A program made the translations under genes and the position numbers. Positions 1-7,406 of a DNA stretch of 64,000 nucleotides are shown piece after piece; the stretch's first letter is position 1; each line of letters begins with the position of its first letter. The DNA is from Colwellia sp. MB02u-6 (lineage in GTDB: Bacteria > Pseudomonadota > Gammaproteobacteria > Enterobacterales > Alteromonadaceae): NCBI RefSeq assembly GCF_014077095.1, contig NZ_JACGVG010000038.1, positions 62,001-126,000 of the forward strand. Direction: 5' to 3'. The notes under the pieces are model-generated. The model made no database searches. It had not been told where the DNA came from and worked only from the letters and a program-made list of their open reading frames with translations.

Positions 1-2524
1 TCGGTTTGGCAATGCCATAACCTTGTGCTAAGTCGCAACCTAGTTGCAGTAGCGCAGTGCCATGTTCAATCGTTTCAACACCCTCGGCAATGACCGGACG
101 TTTGAATGAGTTAGCTAACGCTATTACGCCTTCAACAATGGCAAAATCATCAAGATCAATTAACATGTCTTGGACAAAACTCTTATCTATCTTGATCAAG
201 TCTGCGGGCAATCGTCTCAGGTAAGTTAAAGACGAGTAGCCGGTGCCAAAATCATCTAAGGCAAAGCTTACACCTAACGCGATACATTTATTCATGGTGG
301 CTGAAACGTGATGTACGTCATCTAGAGCAATTGTTTCCAGCACTTCTAGCTCTAAATAACGTGGCGCTATATTGGGGTGGGCGGCCAGTAGTTTTGTTAA
401 TCTATGGCTGAAATCAGGCTGCTGCAATTGTAATGCAGCAATATTTACGCTTGTTTTTAGTGGGTGATTAAGGCCCATTTTTAGCCATGTGCTGATTTGT
501 TTCAGCGCGGTATCTATAACCCATTCACCCATCTCAATACTCATGGGGTTATTCTCAATAAACGGCAAAAACTCAATAGGATTTAATAAGCCTAGTGTTG
601 GGTGTTGCCAGCGAATAAGTGCTTCAACACCGGTCACTAAGCCTGTTCTCATATTAACTTTAGGCTGATAATGGAGCACAAATTGATGGTGGTCTAATGC
701 GCGGCGAATGGCTTCAAGATTGTCTTGCTGTAATTTAATGGCGTCATCTTGAGCGGTATCAAATAAGTGATAACGATTCTTACCTGATTTTTTAGCGACA
801 TACATGGCTTGGTCGGCATGGCGAATTAGTTGGTCGGTATCAGCACTGTCTTGCGGGTAGATGGTAACGCCAATACTGGCTGAGACTTTTAATAAAATGT
901 TATTAATGGTAATCGGCTTAGACGCAGCCAATAACAGCCGTTGTAATACCGGATCACAGTCTGCAACTTTGGATAAATCAGCTAATACCGCAATAAACTC
1001 ATCACCGCCAAACCGAGCTAAAGTATCACCTTCACGTAACGCCTCTTTCATACGAAGTGAGAGGGCAATCAGTAGTTCATCACCCACTTTATGACCATGG
1101 GCATCATTGACATTCTTAAAGCTATCTAAATCTATAAATACCACCGCGAGTGACTGTTGATGACGGCTGCACTGTAGCATGGCTTGAGATAATCGGTCGG
1201 CAAGTAAAACACGATTGGGTAAATTAGTCAGTATGTCGTAATGAGCAATATGTTCTAGTTGATTTTGGTGTTCTTTTATTGGGGTAATATCAGAGAACAA
1301 CGCCACGTAGTTACTTGTTTGGCCAGTAATATTTTTGACTGAACTCATGTTCAGCATTTCGCTGTACACTTGACCATTTTTACGTCGGCTCAATACTTCA
1401 CCAGACCAAAAACCTTTTTCCAATAACAATCGCCAAATATTGTCATAAAACTCAGGTGCTTGTTGATCCGACTGAAGCATGCGTAGGTGCTGTCCAATAA
1501 CGTCGTCACGACTATAGCCGGTTATCGTCGTAAAGGTATTATTAACGTCAATAATTGATCCCGTAGCATTGGTAATGAAAATACCTTCACAGGCGTTGGT
1601 AAAAACACTAGCGGCTAATTGCAGGCAAGCTTCAGCCTCTCTCTTACGTGCGGTATTATCGCTAGCAATTAATAGGTAGCCTATAATAATGTTTTGGGCA
1701 TCACGCAATACCGTTACTGACACTTCTGCTGGAAACTGGCTGCCATCTTTGCGGATATAGGTCAGTTCATAAATATCTTCAATGCCATGATTCGCTTTGT
1801 AAACCAAAGCTTCAAAGCCAGCACTAATGTTAGTATTAAATTCAGTACTTAGGCCTTCAGCCCGTTCAATCAGCTCTTGTTGAACCGAAATATCGGCTGG
1901 TGTGATTTTATTCATCACCTCCGCAGCACTATAACCCAGCATATGCTCTGCACCGGCATTAAATAGCTGAATAACTCCTTTGGCATCGGTGGCGATACTG
2001 GAGAAATTTTTACTTTTAAAAATAGCGTTCTGTAAAACTTTGGCCTCCATGAGCGCTAATTCAGCTTTTTTACGCAAGGTATTATTGGTAGCAATTGATA
2101 GGTAGCCAATAATCACACCATGAGGATTGTGCAATGGTGTTACCGAGACCATTGCTGGCAAGTAGCTGCCATCTTTGCAAATATAGGTTAGTTCATAAAT
2201 ATCTTCAATACCGAGTCTAGCTTTGTAAACCATGGCCTCAAAACCTGCGTCAATGGGAGTTTTAAATTCGACACTGAGTGCTTGGGCTCGTGTAATGAGT
2301 TCTTTTTTATTAGAAAAATCGGCTGGTGTGAGTTTATTTATTACCTCTTTAGCCGTGTAGCCCAACATATGTTCGGCGCCAATATTAAATATTTGAATAA
2401 CACCTTCAGCATCGGTGGCTATACTGGAGAAGTTGGCACTGTTGAAAATAGCGTTTTGTAAAGCCTCTATACTAATGAGTGCTGCTTTAGCTTGCTTGTT
2501 GTTATTATCATTTGATAGCATCAT
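1..2524 (-). CDS. PAS-PAS-PAS-GGDEF-EAL cyclic-di-GMP signalling protein (3' end cut by window)
   Basis: About 841 codons lie in the window; the C-terminus runs off the left edge. Reading leftwards from 2524 there are three PAS modules (about 2450-2090, 2040-1660 and 1620-1280), a GGDEF domain with an intact RFGGDEF signature near 1000-1020, and an EAL domain with VEALIRWQHP (about 600-640), DDFGTGYSS and LAQGYGIAKP near the end, so only a few residues are missing. The family makes (GGDEF) and/or degrades (EAL) cyclic-di-GMP; both active-site signatures are present, but which activity dominates cannot be read. No membrane segment is visible, so it is probably a cytoplasmic sensor. PAS1 and PAS2 are very similar to each other, as if duplicated. 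The start is one of two adjacent ATG codons. Domain architecture is seen directly; the physiological role is inference. Confidence 0.93.
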   Translation of the reverse strand, partial: MMLSNDNNNKQAKAALISIEALQNAIFNSANFSSIATDAEGVIQIFNIGAEHMLGYTAKEVINKLTPADFSNKKELITRAQALSVEFKTPIDAGFEAMVYKARLGIEDIYELTYICKDGSYLPAMVSVTPLHNPHGVIIGYLSIATNNTLRKKAELALMEAKVLQNAIFKSKNFSSIATDAKGVIQLFNAGAEHMLGYSAAEVMNKITPADISVQQELIERAEGLSTEFNTNISAGFEALVYKANHGIEDIYELTYIRKDGSQFPAEVSVTVLRDAQNIIIGYLLIASDNTARKREAEACLQLAASVFTNACEGIFITNATGSIIDVNNTFTTITGYSRDDVIGQHLRMLQSDQQAPEFYDNIWRLLLEKGFWSGEVLSRRKNGQVYSEMLNMSSVKNITGQTSNYVALFSDITPIKEHQNQLEHIAHYDILTNLPNRVLLADRLSQAMLQCSRHQQSLAVVFIDLDSFKNVNDAHGHKVGDELLIALSLRMKEALREGDTLARFGGDEFIAVLADLSKVADCDPVLQRLLLAASKPITINNILLKVSASIGVTIYPQDSADTDQLIRHADQAMYVAKKSGKNRYHLFDTAQDDAIKLQQDNLEAIRRALDHHQFVLHYQPKVNMRTGLVTGVEALIRWQHPTLGLLNPIEFLPFIENNPMSIEMGEWVIDTALKQISTWLKMGLNHPLKTSVNIAALQLQQPDFSHRLTKLLAAHPNIAPRYLELEVLETIALDDVHHVSATMNKCIALGVSFALDDFGTGYSSLTYLRRLPADLIKIDKSFVQDMLIDLDDFAIVEGVIALANSFKRPVIAEGVETIEHGTALLQLGCDLAQGYGIAKP

Positions 2525-2961
2525 TTGACTCTTTCAGGATCAGTACTAAAGATTTTTATAGGTTAAAGCTGTTAATTTAATAATAGCAAACTATCAATTA
2601 TTGGTGATCATATTTTAGTGTTAATGACAAGGTTGTTATTAATCACAAAGCTATTGCTAACTTAATGTTAATAAAATTATTTTAAAACAGTCAAAATGTA
2701 TTGAGCAAAAGGATGATATAAAGTAGTGATTGATCATGATGGTAGGGTTGTTGGTAGGGCTGGCATTAACGTTATTGGATTTAACGCTAACAGTGCGTTC
2801 AAAATAGCTTGAAATGGCATGGTTTTATAGCTGTGGTGTACAAACTGTACCCTAATTTTCTCTGCTGTAAGTTGGAGCTTACGCTAGTGCTTTTTAGTGT
2901 TTGTAACCTAGTTAACTTCTCAAGACTGTATTGACTTATTTTTGCTGTGCAACGGACTAAA
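2525..2961. other. Intergenic gap, no gene seen
   Basis: About 440 bp of AT-rich sequence between the start of the PAS-GGDEF-EAL gene and the end of the Mpo1-like gene. All frames are broken by stops. It must contain the promoter of the signalling gene, but I could not assign a convincing -35/-10 pair. Confidence 0.5.
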
Positions 2962-3492
2962 TTATTTTTGTGATCGCTCTATTAAACGACGTTTTTCTAT
3001 GGCTTTGGGGATGATATTATTGGCTAATTTTTTCTCCCAGCCTAGCATAAAATAAACTTCGGCCATCAAAAATAAAGGGCCAATAGCTAAACCCATCATA
3101 TCATCTAAGAAAGCCGGTTTAGCTTTTTCAAAGATATGGCCAATAAATTGAATAATCCAACCCACAACAAACACTATAATGGCTAGCCATAATACGTTTT
3201 CCATATCGGCGACTAAACTAGCAAGGTATAGGTTTACAGCGACATAGATCAACATGCCAATGGCTAATTTTATATGTAATGCAAAGTAGTACAGCATAGT
3301 AATAGTGAATAGTATTATTGCGGGTGTGTAGGTAACTGTTTGTTCTGCTAGCACAAGGGTAAAAGTATTTAAACTTAACAAGACGGTAATCGCCCAAACA
3401 ATCAGTGGCACGCCAATAAAGTGAGTGTGGATATTACGTTTATTCAAGTGCACACTTTTATAATTTGATAATTGTTCTTCGACTGTTTTCAT
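2962..3492 (-). CDS. Mpo1-like (DUF962) membrane protein
   Basis: A 176-residue protein starting MKTVEEQLSNYKSVHLNKRN, followed by H-T-H-F-I-G-V-P, the hallmark of the DUF962/Mpo1 family. It has about four hydrophobic helices (roughly residues 25-50, 58-85, 95-118 and 125-150) and a charged C-terminal tail. The yeast relative Mpo1 is a dioxygenase of the ER that shortens 2-hydroxy fatty acids by alpha-oxidation; the N-terminal histidines that ligate iron are conserved here. Bacterial members are mostly uncharacterised, so activity on hydroxy fatty acids is an inference. The ATG at 3492 is chosen over a GTG one codon earlier because GGAA lies at a normal distance upstream. It is monocistronic, divergent from the yajD-like gene. 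Confidence 0.85.
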   Translation of the reverse strand: MKTVEEQLSNYKSVHLNKRNIHTHFIGVPLIVWAITVLLSLNTFTLVLAEQTVTYTPAIILFTITMLYYFALHIKLAIGMLIYVAVNLYLASLVADMENVLWLAIIVFVVGWIIQFIGHIFEKAKPAFLDDMMGLAIGPLFLMAEVYFMLGWEKKLANNIIPKAIEKRRLIERSQK

Positions 3493-3713
3493 CACAGTTC
3501 CGCATTTTTATTTTATAAAATATCATGGCAAGTTATCGCTCAAAAGTAAAGTGAGCAGGTAAGGGGGTGTGGCAAGATTTATTGTTTTTAACCAAGTATT
3601 TGATAAATAAGATAAGCTTATAACGCGCTTAATTAATGTATTCTAATTGCCTTATTGCAGTTATGTTGCCTTACTCATACAATAAAGATATTTTTTACTG
3701 AAAAGTTAATATT

Positions 3714-4058
3714 ATGTCCTCAGATACATTAGGCTCTAGCCTTAATTATAAACGCGAAGAGCAAGGTTATCGCGACCGAGCATTGAAATTATACCCTTGG
3801 GTTTGTGGACGCTGTGCGCGCGCGTTTGAATATTCAAATCTCAGAGAGTTGACGGTGCACCATGTCGACCATGATCACACAAACAACCCAAATGACGGTA
3901 CTAATTGGGAGTTACTCTGTATTTACTGCCATGATAATGAGCATGCAAAATATACCGATCATGCAAAGTATCAGACAGAAATTAAAGCGGGTGATACTAA
4001 TCAAGACACCGCAACCTATAACCCGTTTGCAAATTTAAAGTCGATGTTAAAAAAATAA
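3714..4058 (+). CDS. yajD: YajD family HNH nuclease
   Basis: A 114-residue protein with the arrangement of E. coli YajD: a CxxC knuckle (VCGRCARAF, about residues 30-40), the HNH core VHHVDHDHTNNPNDGTNW (about 48-66), and a second CxxC (LCIYCHDNEH, about 69-78). The four cysteines would bind structural zinc and the paired histidines plus Asn the catalytic metal. Length matches the family (about 115 residues). The biological substrate of YajD is not established. This is a stand-alone housekeeping form, with no intron or mobile element around it. DUF808 follows 68 bp downstream in the same direction and may be co-transcribed. Confidence 0.9.
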   Translation: MSSDTLGSSLNYKREEQGYRDRALKLYPWVCGRCARAFEYSNLRELTVHHVDHDHTNNPNDGTNWELLCIYCHDNEHAKYTDHAKYQTEIKAGDTNQDTATYNPFANLKSMLKK

Positions 4059-4126
4059 CTGATTAATTAACGTGCAATAGCAATTTAATGGCTTTGGTAA
4101 AATGCTATTTATAAAAGGAGTTTAAG

Positions 4127-5077
4127 GTGGCAGGTTCGAGTTTATTAACCTTACTTGATGATATTGCAACGGTACTCGATGACGTGGCTATTTTATCAAA
4201 AGTCGCGGTAAAAAAAACCGCAGGTGTTCTCGGCGATGACTTGGCACTGAATGCCGAACAAGTTTCCGGTGTTAAGGCTGATAGAGAGTTACCTGTGGTT
4301 TGGGCTGTTGCCAAAGGCTCGTTGCTCAATAAATTGATTTTAGTGCCTTCTGCTTTGTTCATTAGTGCTTTTTTACCACCACTGATCACTGTGTTACTAG
4401 TCATTGGGGGCTTATTTCTTTGCTTTGAAGGTTTTGAAAAGCTTTCCCATAAATTTCTTTACAGTAAAAAAGCCTTGGCAGATGAACAGCAAGCACTAGT
4501 TAACGCCGTTAACGATGAAAATATTGACATAGCGGCTTTTGAAAAAGAAAAAATAAAAGGCGCTATTCGCACTGATTTTATTCTTTCAGCAGAAATTGTG
4601 GTTATTGCTTTAGGCACAGTACAAGAAGCGGCGTTTCAAACACAAGTGCTGGTTGTTTCAACATTAGCTATAGCCATTACCGTTGGGGTTTATGGGCTGG
4701 TTGCTGGTATTGTCAAATTAGATGACTTAGGTCTTTATCTGCTGAAAAACTCGGTGTCAGGACACTTTAAGGCTTTGCAAAGCACTATGGGTCGCTGTTT
4801 ATTGATGTTTGCGCCATTTTTAATGAAGCTATTAACTGTGGTAGGTACCATTGCGATGTTTTTGGTTGGTGGCGGTATTATTGTTCATAGTTTTTCATGG
4901 CTTGGTCGTCAATTTCATTACCTTGAACTTTGGGTAGGACAATATTTTGGTAGTTTATCTGAAAGTATTTTATCGATTTTACTTAATGGCATCACAGGTA
5001 TTATCGCCGGTGGTATAGTATTGGCACTGGTTAGCTTAATATCACGGTTGAAAAGTAGGCGATTAAACATAGAGTAG
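4127..5077 (+). CDS. DUF808 family inner-membrane protein (YedI-like)
   Basis: A 316-residue protein with the typical DUF808 opening MAGSSLLTLLDDIATVLDD and the segment GVLGDDLALNAEQVSG. After about 75 soluble residues there are several hydrophobic segments (about 72-98, 150-170, 175-195, 225-260 and 285-305). E. coli YedI belongs to this family; its function is unknown. The start is a GTG preceded by AAAGGAG at 4114-4120, which decides it. No terminator separates it from the upstream yajD-like gene. Family assignment is firm; function is open. Confidence 0.9.
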   Translation: MAGSSLLTLLDDIATVLDDVAILSKVAVKKTAGVLGDDLALNAEQVSGVKADRELPVVWAVAKGSLLNKLILVPSALFISAFLPPLITVLLVIGGLFLCFEGFEKLSHKFLYSKKALADEQQALVNAVNDENIDIAAFEKEKIKGAIRTDFILSAEIVVIALGTVQEAAFQTQVLVVSTLAIAITVGVYGLVAGIVKLDDLGLYLLKNSVSGHFKALQSTMGRCLLMFAPFLMKLLTVVGTIAMFLVGGGIIVHSFSWLGRQFHYLELWVGQYFGSLSESILSILLNGITGIIAGGIVLALVSLISRLKSRRLNIE

Positions 5078-5212
5078 AGCTAAGTTTATCTTAATTTAAT
5101 ACAGACTTTTCAATTGCATAGCGTAAATATGACAAAATATTTAATTTTAGCTATTGTATTTTGTCACTTTCGCCCTGAATATATAATTGAAGACAACCAA
5201 TAAGGTAGCAAT

Positions 5213-5548
5213 ATGAAAATAATTATTTCCGGACATCACGTTGAAATTACCGACGGTATTAACCAAGCAGTTGAAAACAAATTTGCCAAAGTTGCTAAAC
5301 ATTTCCCAAGCTTAATGACCTTAGAGGTCATTATCACCGTAGAGCCCAATCAACAAAAATTAGAAGTTTCTACCACTTATGAAGGCGCTACTGTCTCAGT
5401 TAACGCAGTTGACAAAGAATTGTATGCCGCGATAGCAAGTGCAGCGAGTAAACTTGAAGCTGCTTTAGCACATCGTAAAGGTGTACTATCTGCTAAGCAA
5501 AAAAAGAAGTTTGAAGTAGAGCAGTCAAACGCTTTTGAAAGTCCCTAA
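5213..5548 (+). CDS. hpf: Ribosome hibernation promoting factor (short HPF/YfiA type)
   Basis: A 111-residue protein beginning MKIIISGHHVEITDGINQ, with the beta-alpha-beta-beta-beta-alpha pattern of the HPF/RaiA family and a lysine-rich C-terminal helix (AHRKGVLSAKQKKKFE). The family binds the 30S decoding centre in stationary phase and inactivates ribosomes. The length, without the long C-terminal dimerisation domain, fits the short gammaproteobacterial form; HPF and YfiA/RaiA are hard to tell apart here. It is not next to rpoN, the usual site of E. coli hpf. It has its own strong terminator just downstream. Confidence 0.9.
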   Translation: MKIIISGHHVEITDGINQAVENKFAKVAKHFPSLMTLEVIITVEPNQQKLEVSTTYEGATVSVNAVDKELYAAIASAASKLEAALAHRKGVLSAKQKKKFEVEQSNAFESP

Positions 5549-5596
5549 ATCAATTCAGTTAGTATTAACTAAAACTAAAACTAAAACTTAAAAACC

Positions 5597-5623
5597 AAAG
5601 GCCGTTATTAAACGGCCTTTTTT
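5597..5623 (+). terminator. Rho-independent terminator of hpf
   Basis: A perfect 10-bp stem AAAGGCCGTT / AACGGCCTTT with a 4-nt loop is followed by a T-run, 48 bp after the hpf stop. Just before it lies a short run of the repeat ACTAAA (5568-5585). Confidence 0.93.
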
Positions 5624-5784
5624 ATATTCAGGCCTCTTTCAAACATATCTTCTTTTGACTATGAGTGCGCTTGATGATATTGCTCAATTCTTACCCCTAG
5701 TGAATTAAAGCCATCTAATTATACCTACATCAGATGAAATAATGCCAAGACACCCCCTAGTTTGCCCGCTTGTGAATGTTGCGA

Positions 5785-5937
5785 AAAAGTACACTTGAAT
5801 CGACTAAGATATAAAATTTAGGTACCCTTGAGGTTATTTACCTAACAATTAGATGAAGTATGGCTATTACTTAAATGTTTACGTAAAATAGTAATATTGG
5901 CTTTATATGACAAAAATTTACTATAAAGTGTACTTTT
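5785..5937. repeat. Split 12-bp inverted repeat upstream of the DUF6172 gene
   Basis: AAAAGTACACTT at 5785-5796 is the exact reverse complement of AAGTGTACTTTT at 5926-5937. The second arm ends 19 bp before the start codon of the DUF6172 gene. The 408-bp gap between hpf and that gene (5549-5956) holds no other recognisable element. The arms could be paired operator sites or the ends of a small decayed element. Confidence 0.6.
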
Positions 5938-5956
5938 ATCTCCTCCAAGGAATTTC

Positions 5957-6247
5957 ATGAAAAAAACATTCGAGTTAACTCACCCTAAAATTAAAGTCGC
6001 TAGAATGGTTGAGTCAGCGAAACACGAAGCTAAAAAATATTTAAAACGTGAGCGCAATAAAAATTTACCTGAAGGTGCTGATTATTGGGATTTTGATTGT
6101 AAAATTGGTAAGTCAGAGCAAACAGCTGACGTTATTCATGTGACAGCGATTAGCCAAGAAATTGATACGCTTGTAGCGGCAGAGTTAAGTGCATTTTATC
6201 TTGAAATATTGGTTAAACCAGCGGTTCGTACTTTTGAAGAAAAATAG
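5957..6247 (+). CDS. DUF6172 family protein
   Basis: A small basic protein of 96 residues (MKKTFELTHPKIKVARMVES, then a KRERNKNLPEG.DYWDFDCK core) that I recognise as the DUF6172 family of conserved gammaproteobacterial proteins. No catalytic motif or membrane segment is visible; the N-terminal half is lysine/arginine-rich. Translation is supported by TCCTCCAAGGAA immediately upstream. It ends in a terminator shared with the convergent deacetylase-like gene. Function unknown. Confidence 0.8.
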   Translation: MKKTFELTHPKIKVARMVESAKHEAKKYLKRERNKNLPEGADYWDFDCKIGKSEQTADVIHVTAISQEIDTLVAAELSAFYLEILVKPAVRTFEEK

Positions 6248-6295
6248 CTACTAGCGATATTGATAGGGCCTTAAAGGTTATTATTGACCTTGATA

Positions 6296-6321
6296 TGACC
6301 TAAAGTAAACGCTTTAGGTCA
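6296..6321. terminator. Hairpin between convergent genes
   Basis: A perfect 10-bp stem TGACCTAAAG / CTTTAGGTCA with a 6-nt loop lies between the DUF6172 gene and the convergent deacetylase-like gene. The T-run is weak (AAGTTTAATT), so a bidirectional terminator is likely but not certain. Confidence 0.65.
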
Positions 6322-6361
6322 AGTTTAATTAAGCTAAATGCTAGCGGTGATTTCATCTCAA

Positions 6362-7285
6362 CTAATAGCCAATTAAGCCATTAATATGTGCGACCGCACT
6401 TCTGCCTAAAGCGTTCAGAGCATATCCTCCTTCAAGTACTGAGACAATTCGCCCTTGAGCATATTTATCAGCAAGCGTTTTAAGTTGGTCAGTTACCCAA
6501 CGATAATCTTCATCAACTAAACTCACTTGTGACATATCATCTTCGATATGCGCGTCAAACCCGGCAGAAATAAATATTATTTCTGGTTTAAACTTATTCA
6601 ATGCCGGCAGCCAAGTATCAAGAATAGCTTGTCGGAAATCAGTACTTTTTGCTGTCGCAGCTAATGGTGTGTTAATGATGGGTGGCGTAGTACTTTCTTT
6701 AATTTCAAATGGATAAAATGGGTATTGATAAGTAGAACAAAATAAATAACCTTTTTTATTTTTTATAATATCTTCTGTACCATTGCCATGATGAACGTCA
6801 AAATCAACAATAGCAACACGCTTTAATTTATATTGCTCTTTGGCGTAAGCGGCGGCAATAGCGACATTGTTAAAAAAACAAAAACCCATACCTTTATTAT
6901 ATTCAGCATGATGGCCGGGTGGTCTAGTCGCACAAAATGCTGATGAAATTTCTTTTGACATCACTAAGTCTACTGCGTCTTTGGCAGCACCTGCAGAAAG
7001 TAAGGCGGCATTAAGCGTATCTGGCGTCATAATGGTATCGTCATCAACATGATAAGTGCCTTCACTCGGGGCATTGGCAAAAATTGATTCGATATAGTTT
7101 TTGTCATGTGCTAAATAAAGTAGTTCTTTATCAATAGGTTTTGCGTTGAATTGTCGAATAACATAATCCAAACCACTACGAATAAGCTGATCCTGAATAG
7201 CAGCCATACGTTCTGGCGCCTCAGGGTGATGCTCACCCATATCATGGGTCAAGCAATGGTGGTGACTAATTATGCCGACTGTCAT
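6362..7285 (-). CDS. Histone deacetylase family (AcuC/HDAC-like) amidohydrolase
   Basis: A 307-residue zinc hydrolase of the arginase/deacetylase superfamily. Visible active-site features are RPPGHHAEY (tandem His 125-126), DFDVHHGNG (Asp163, His165 as zinc ligands), SAGFDAH (Asp244) and EGGYAL near residue 288 with the catalytic Tyr. Length matches single-domain bacterial class II-like deacetylases, which remove acetyl groups from acetyl-lysine or acetyl-polyamines; the substrate cannot be read. The gene next upstream encodes an acetyl-CoA hydrolase/transferase fused to an acetyltransferase domain, so the pair may concern acyl-CoA or protein acylation (inference). An 11-bp tandem repeat lies just upstream. 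Confidence 0.92.
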   Translation of the reverse strand: MTVGIISHHHCLTHDMGEHHPEAPERMAAIQDQLIRSGLDYVIRQFNAKPIDKELLYLAHDKNYIESIFANAPSEGTYHVDDDTIMTPDTLNAALLSAGAAKDAVDLVMSKEISSAFCATRPPGHHAEYNKGMGFCFFNNVAIAAAYAKEQYKLKRVAIVDFDVHHGNGTEDIIKNKKGYLFCSTYQYPFYPFEIKESTTPPIINTPLAATAKSTDFRQAILDTWLPALNKFKPEIIFISAGFDAHIEDDMSQVSLVDEDYRWVTDQLKTLADKYAQGRIVSVLEGGYALNALGRSAVAHINGLIGY

Positions 7286-7320
7286 ATCTACATTCCTTTA
7301 TCTCTGAGTTATTAAGTTAG

Positions 7321-7353
7321 TTATAACTTATTTATAACTTATTTATAACTTAA
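7321..7353. repeat. Three tandem 11-bp repeats TTATAACTTAT
   Basis: Three consecutive copies (7321-7331, 7332-7342, 7343-7353; the last base of the third differs) lie in the gap between the acyl-CoA transferase gene and the deacetylase-like gene. The period of one helical turn suggests a bendable or regulator-binding segment, but no function is shown. Confidence 0.75.
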
Positions 7354-7406
7354 TGGTAGGTTAGTTGTTTAAATGTTCTGTTGTGTACTTATACCAAGTT
7401 GATTAA

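Noticed and set aside
861-1094. 77-codon plus-strand frame
   Set aside because: It lies inside the GGDEF region of the minus-strand signalling gene, antisense; no ribosome site or family.
3714-4058. HNH homing endonuclease or phage HNH
   Set aside because: Stand-alone YajD-type protein with housekeeping neighbours; no intron, intein or phage genes.
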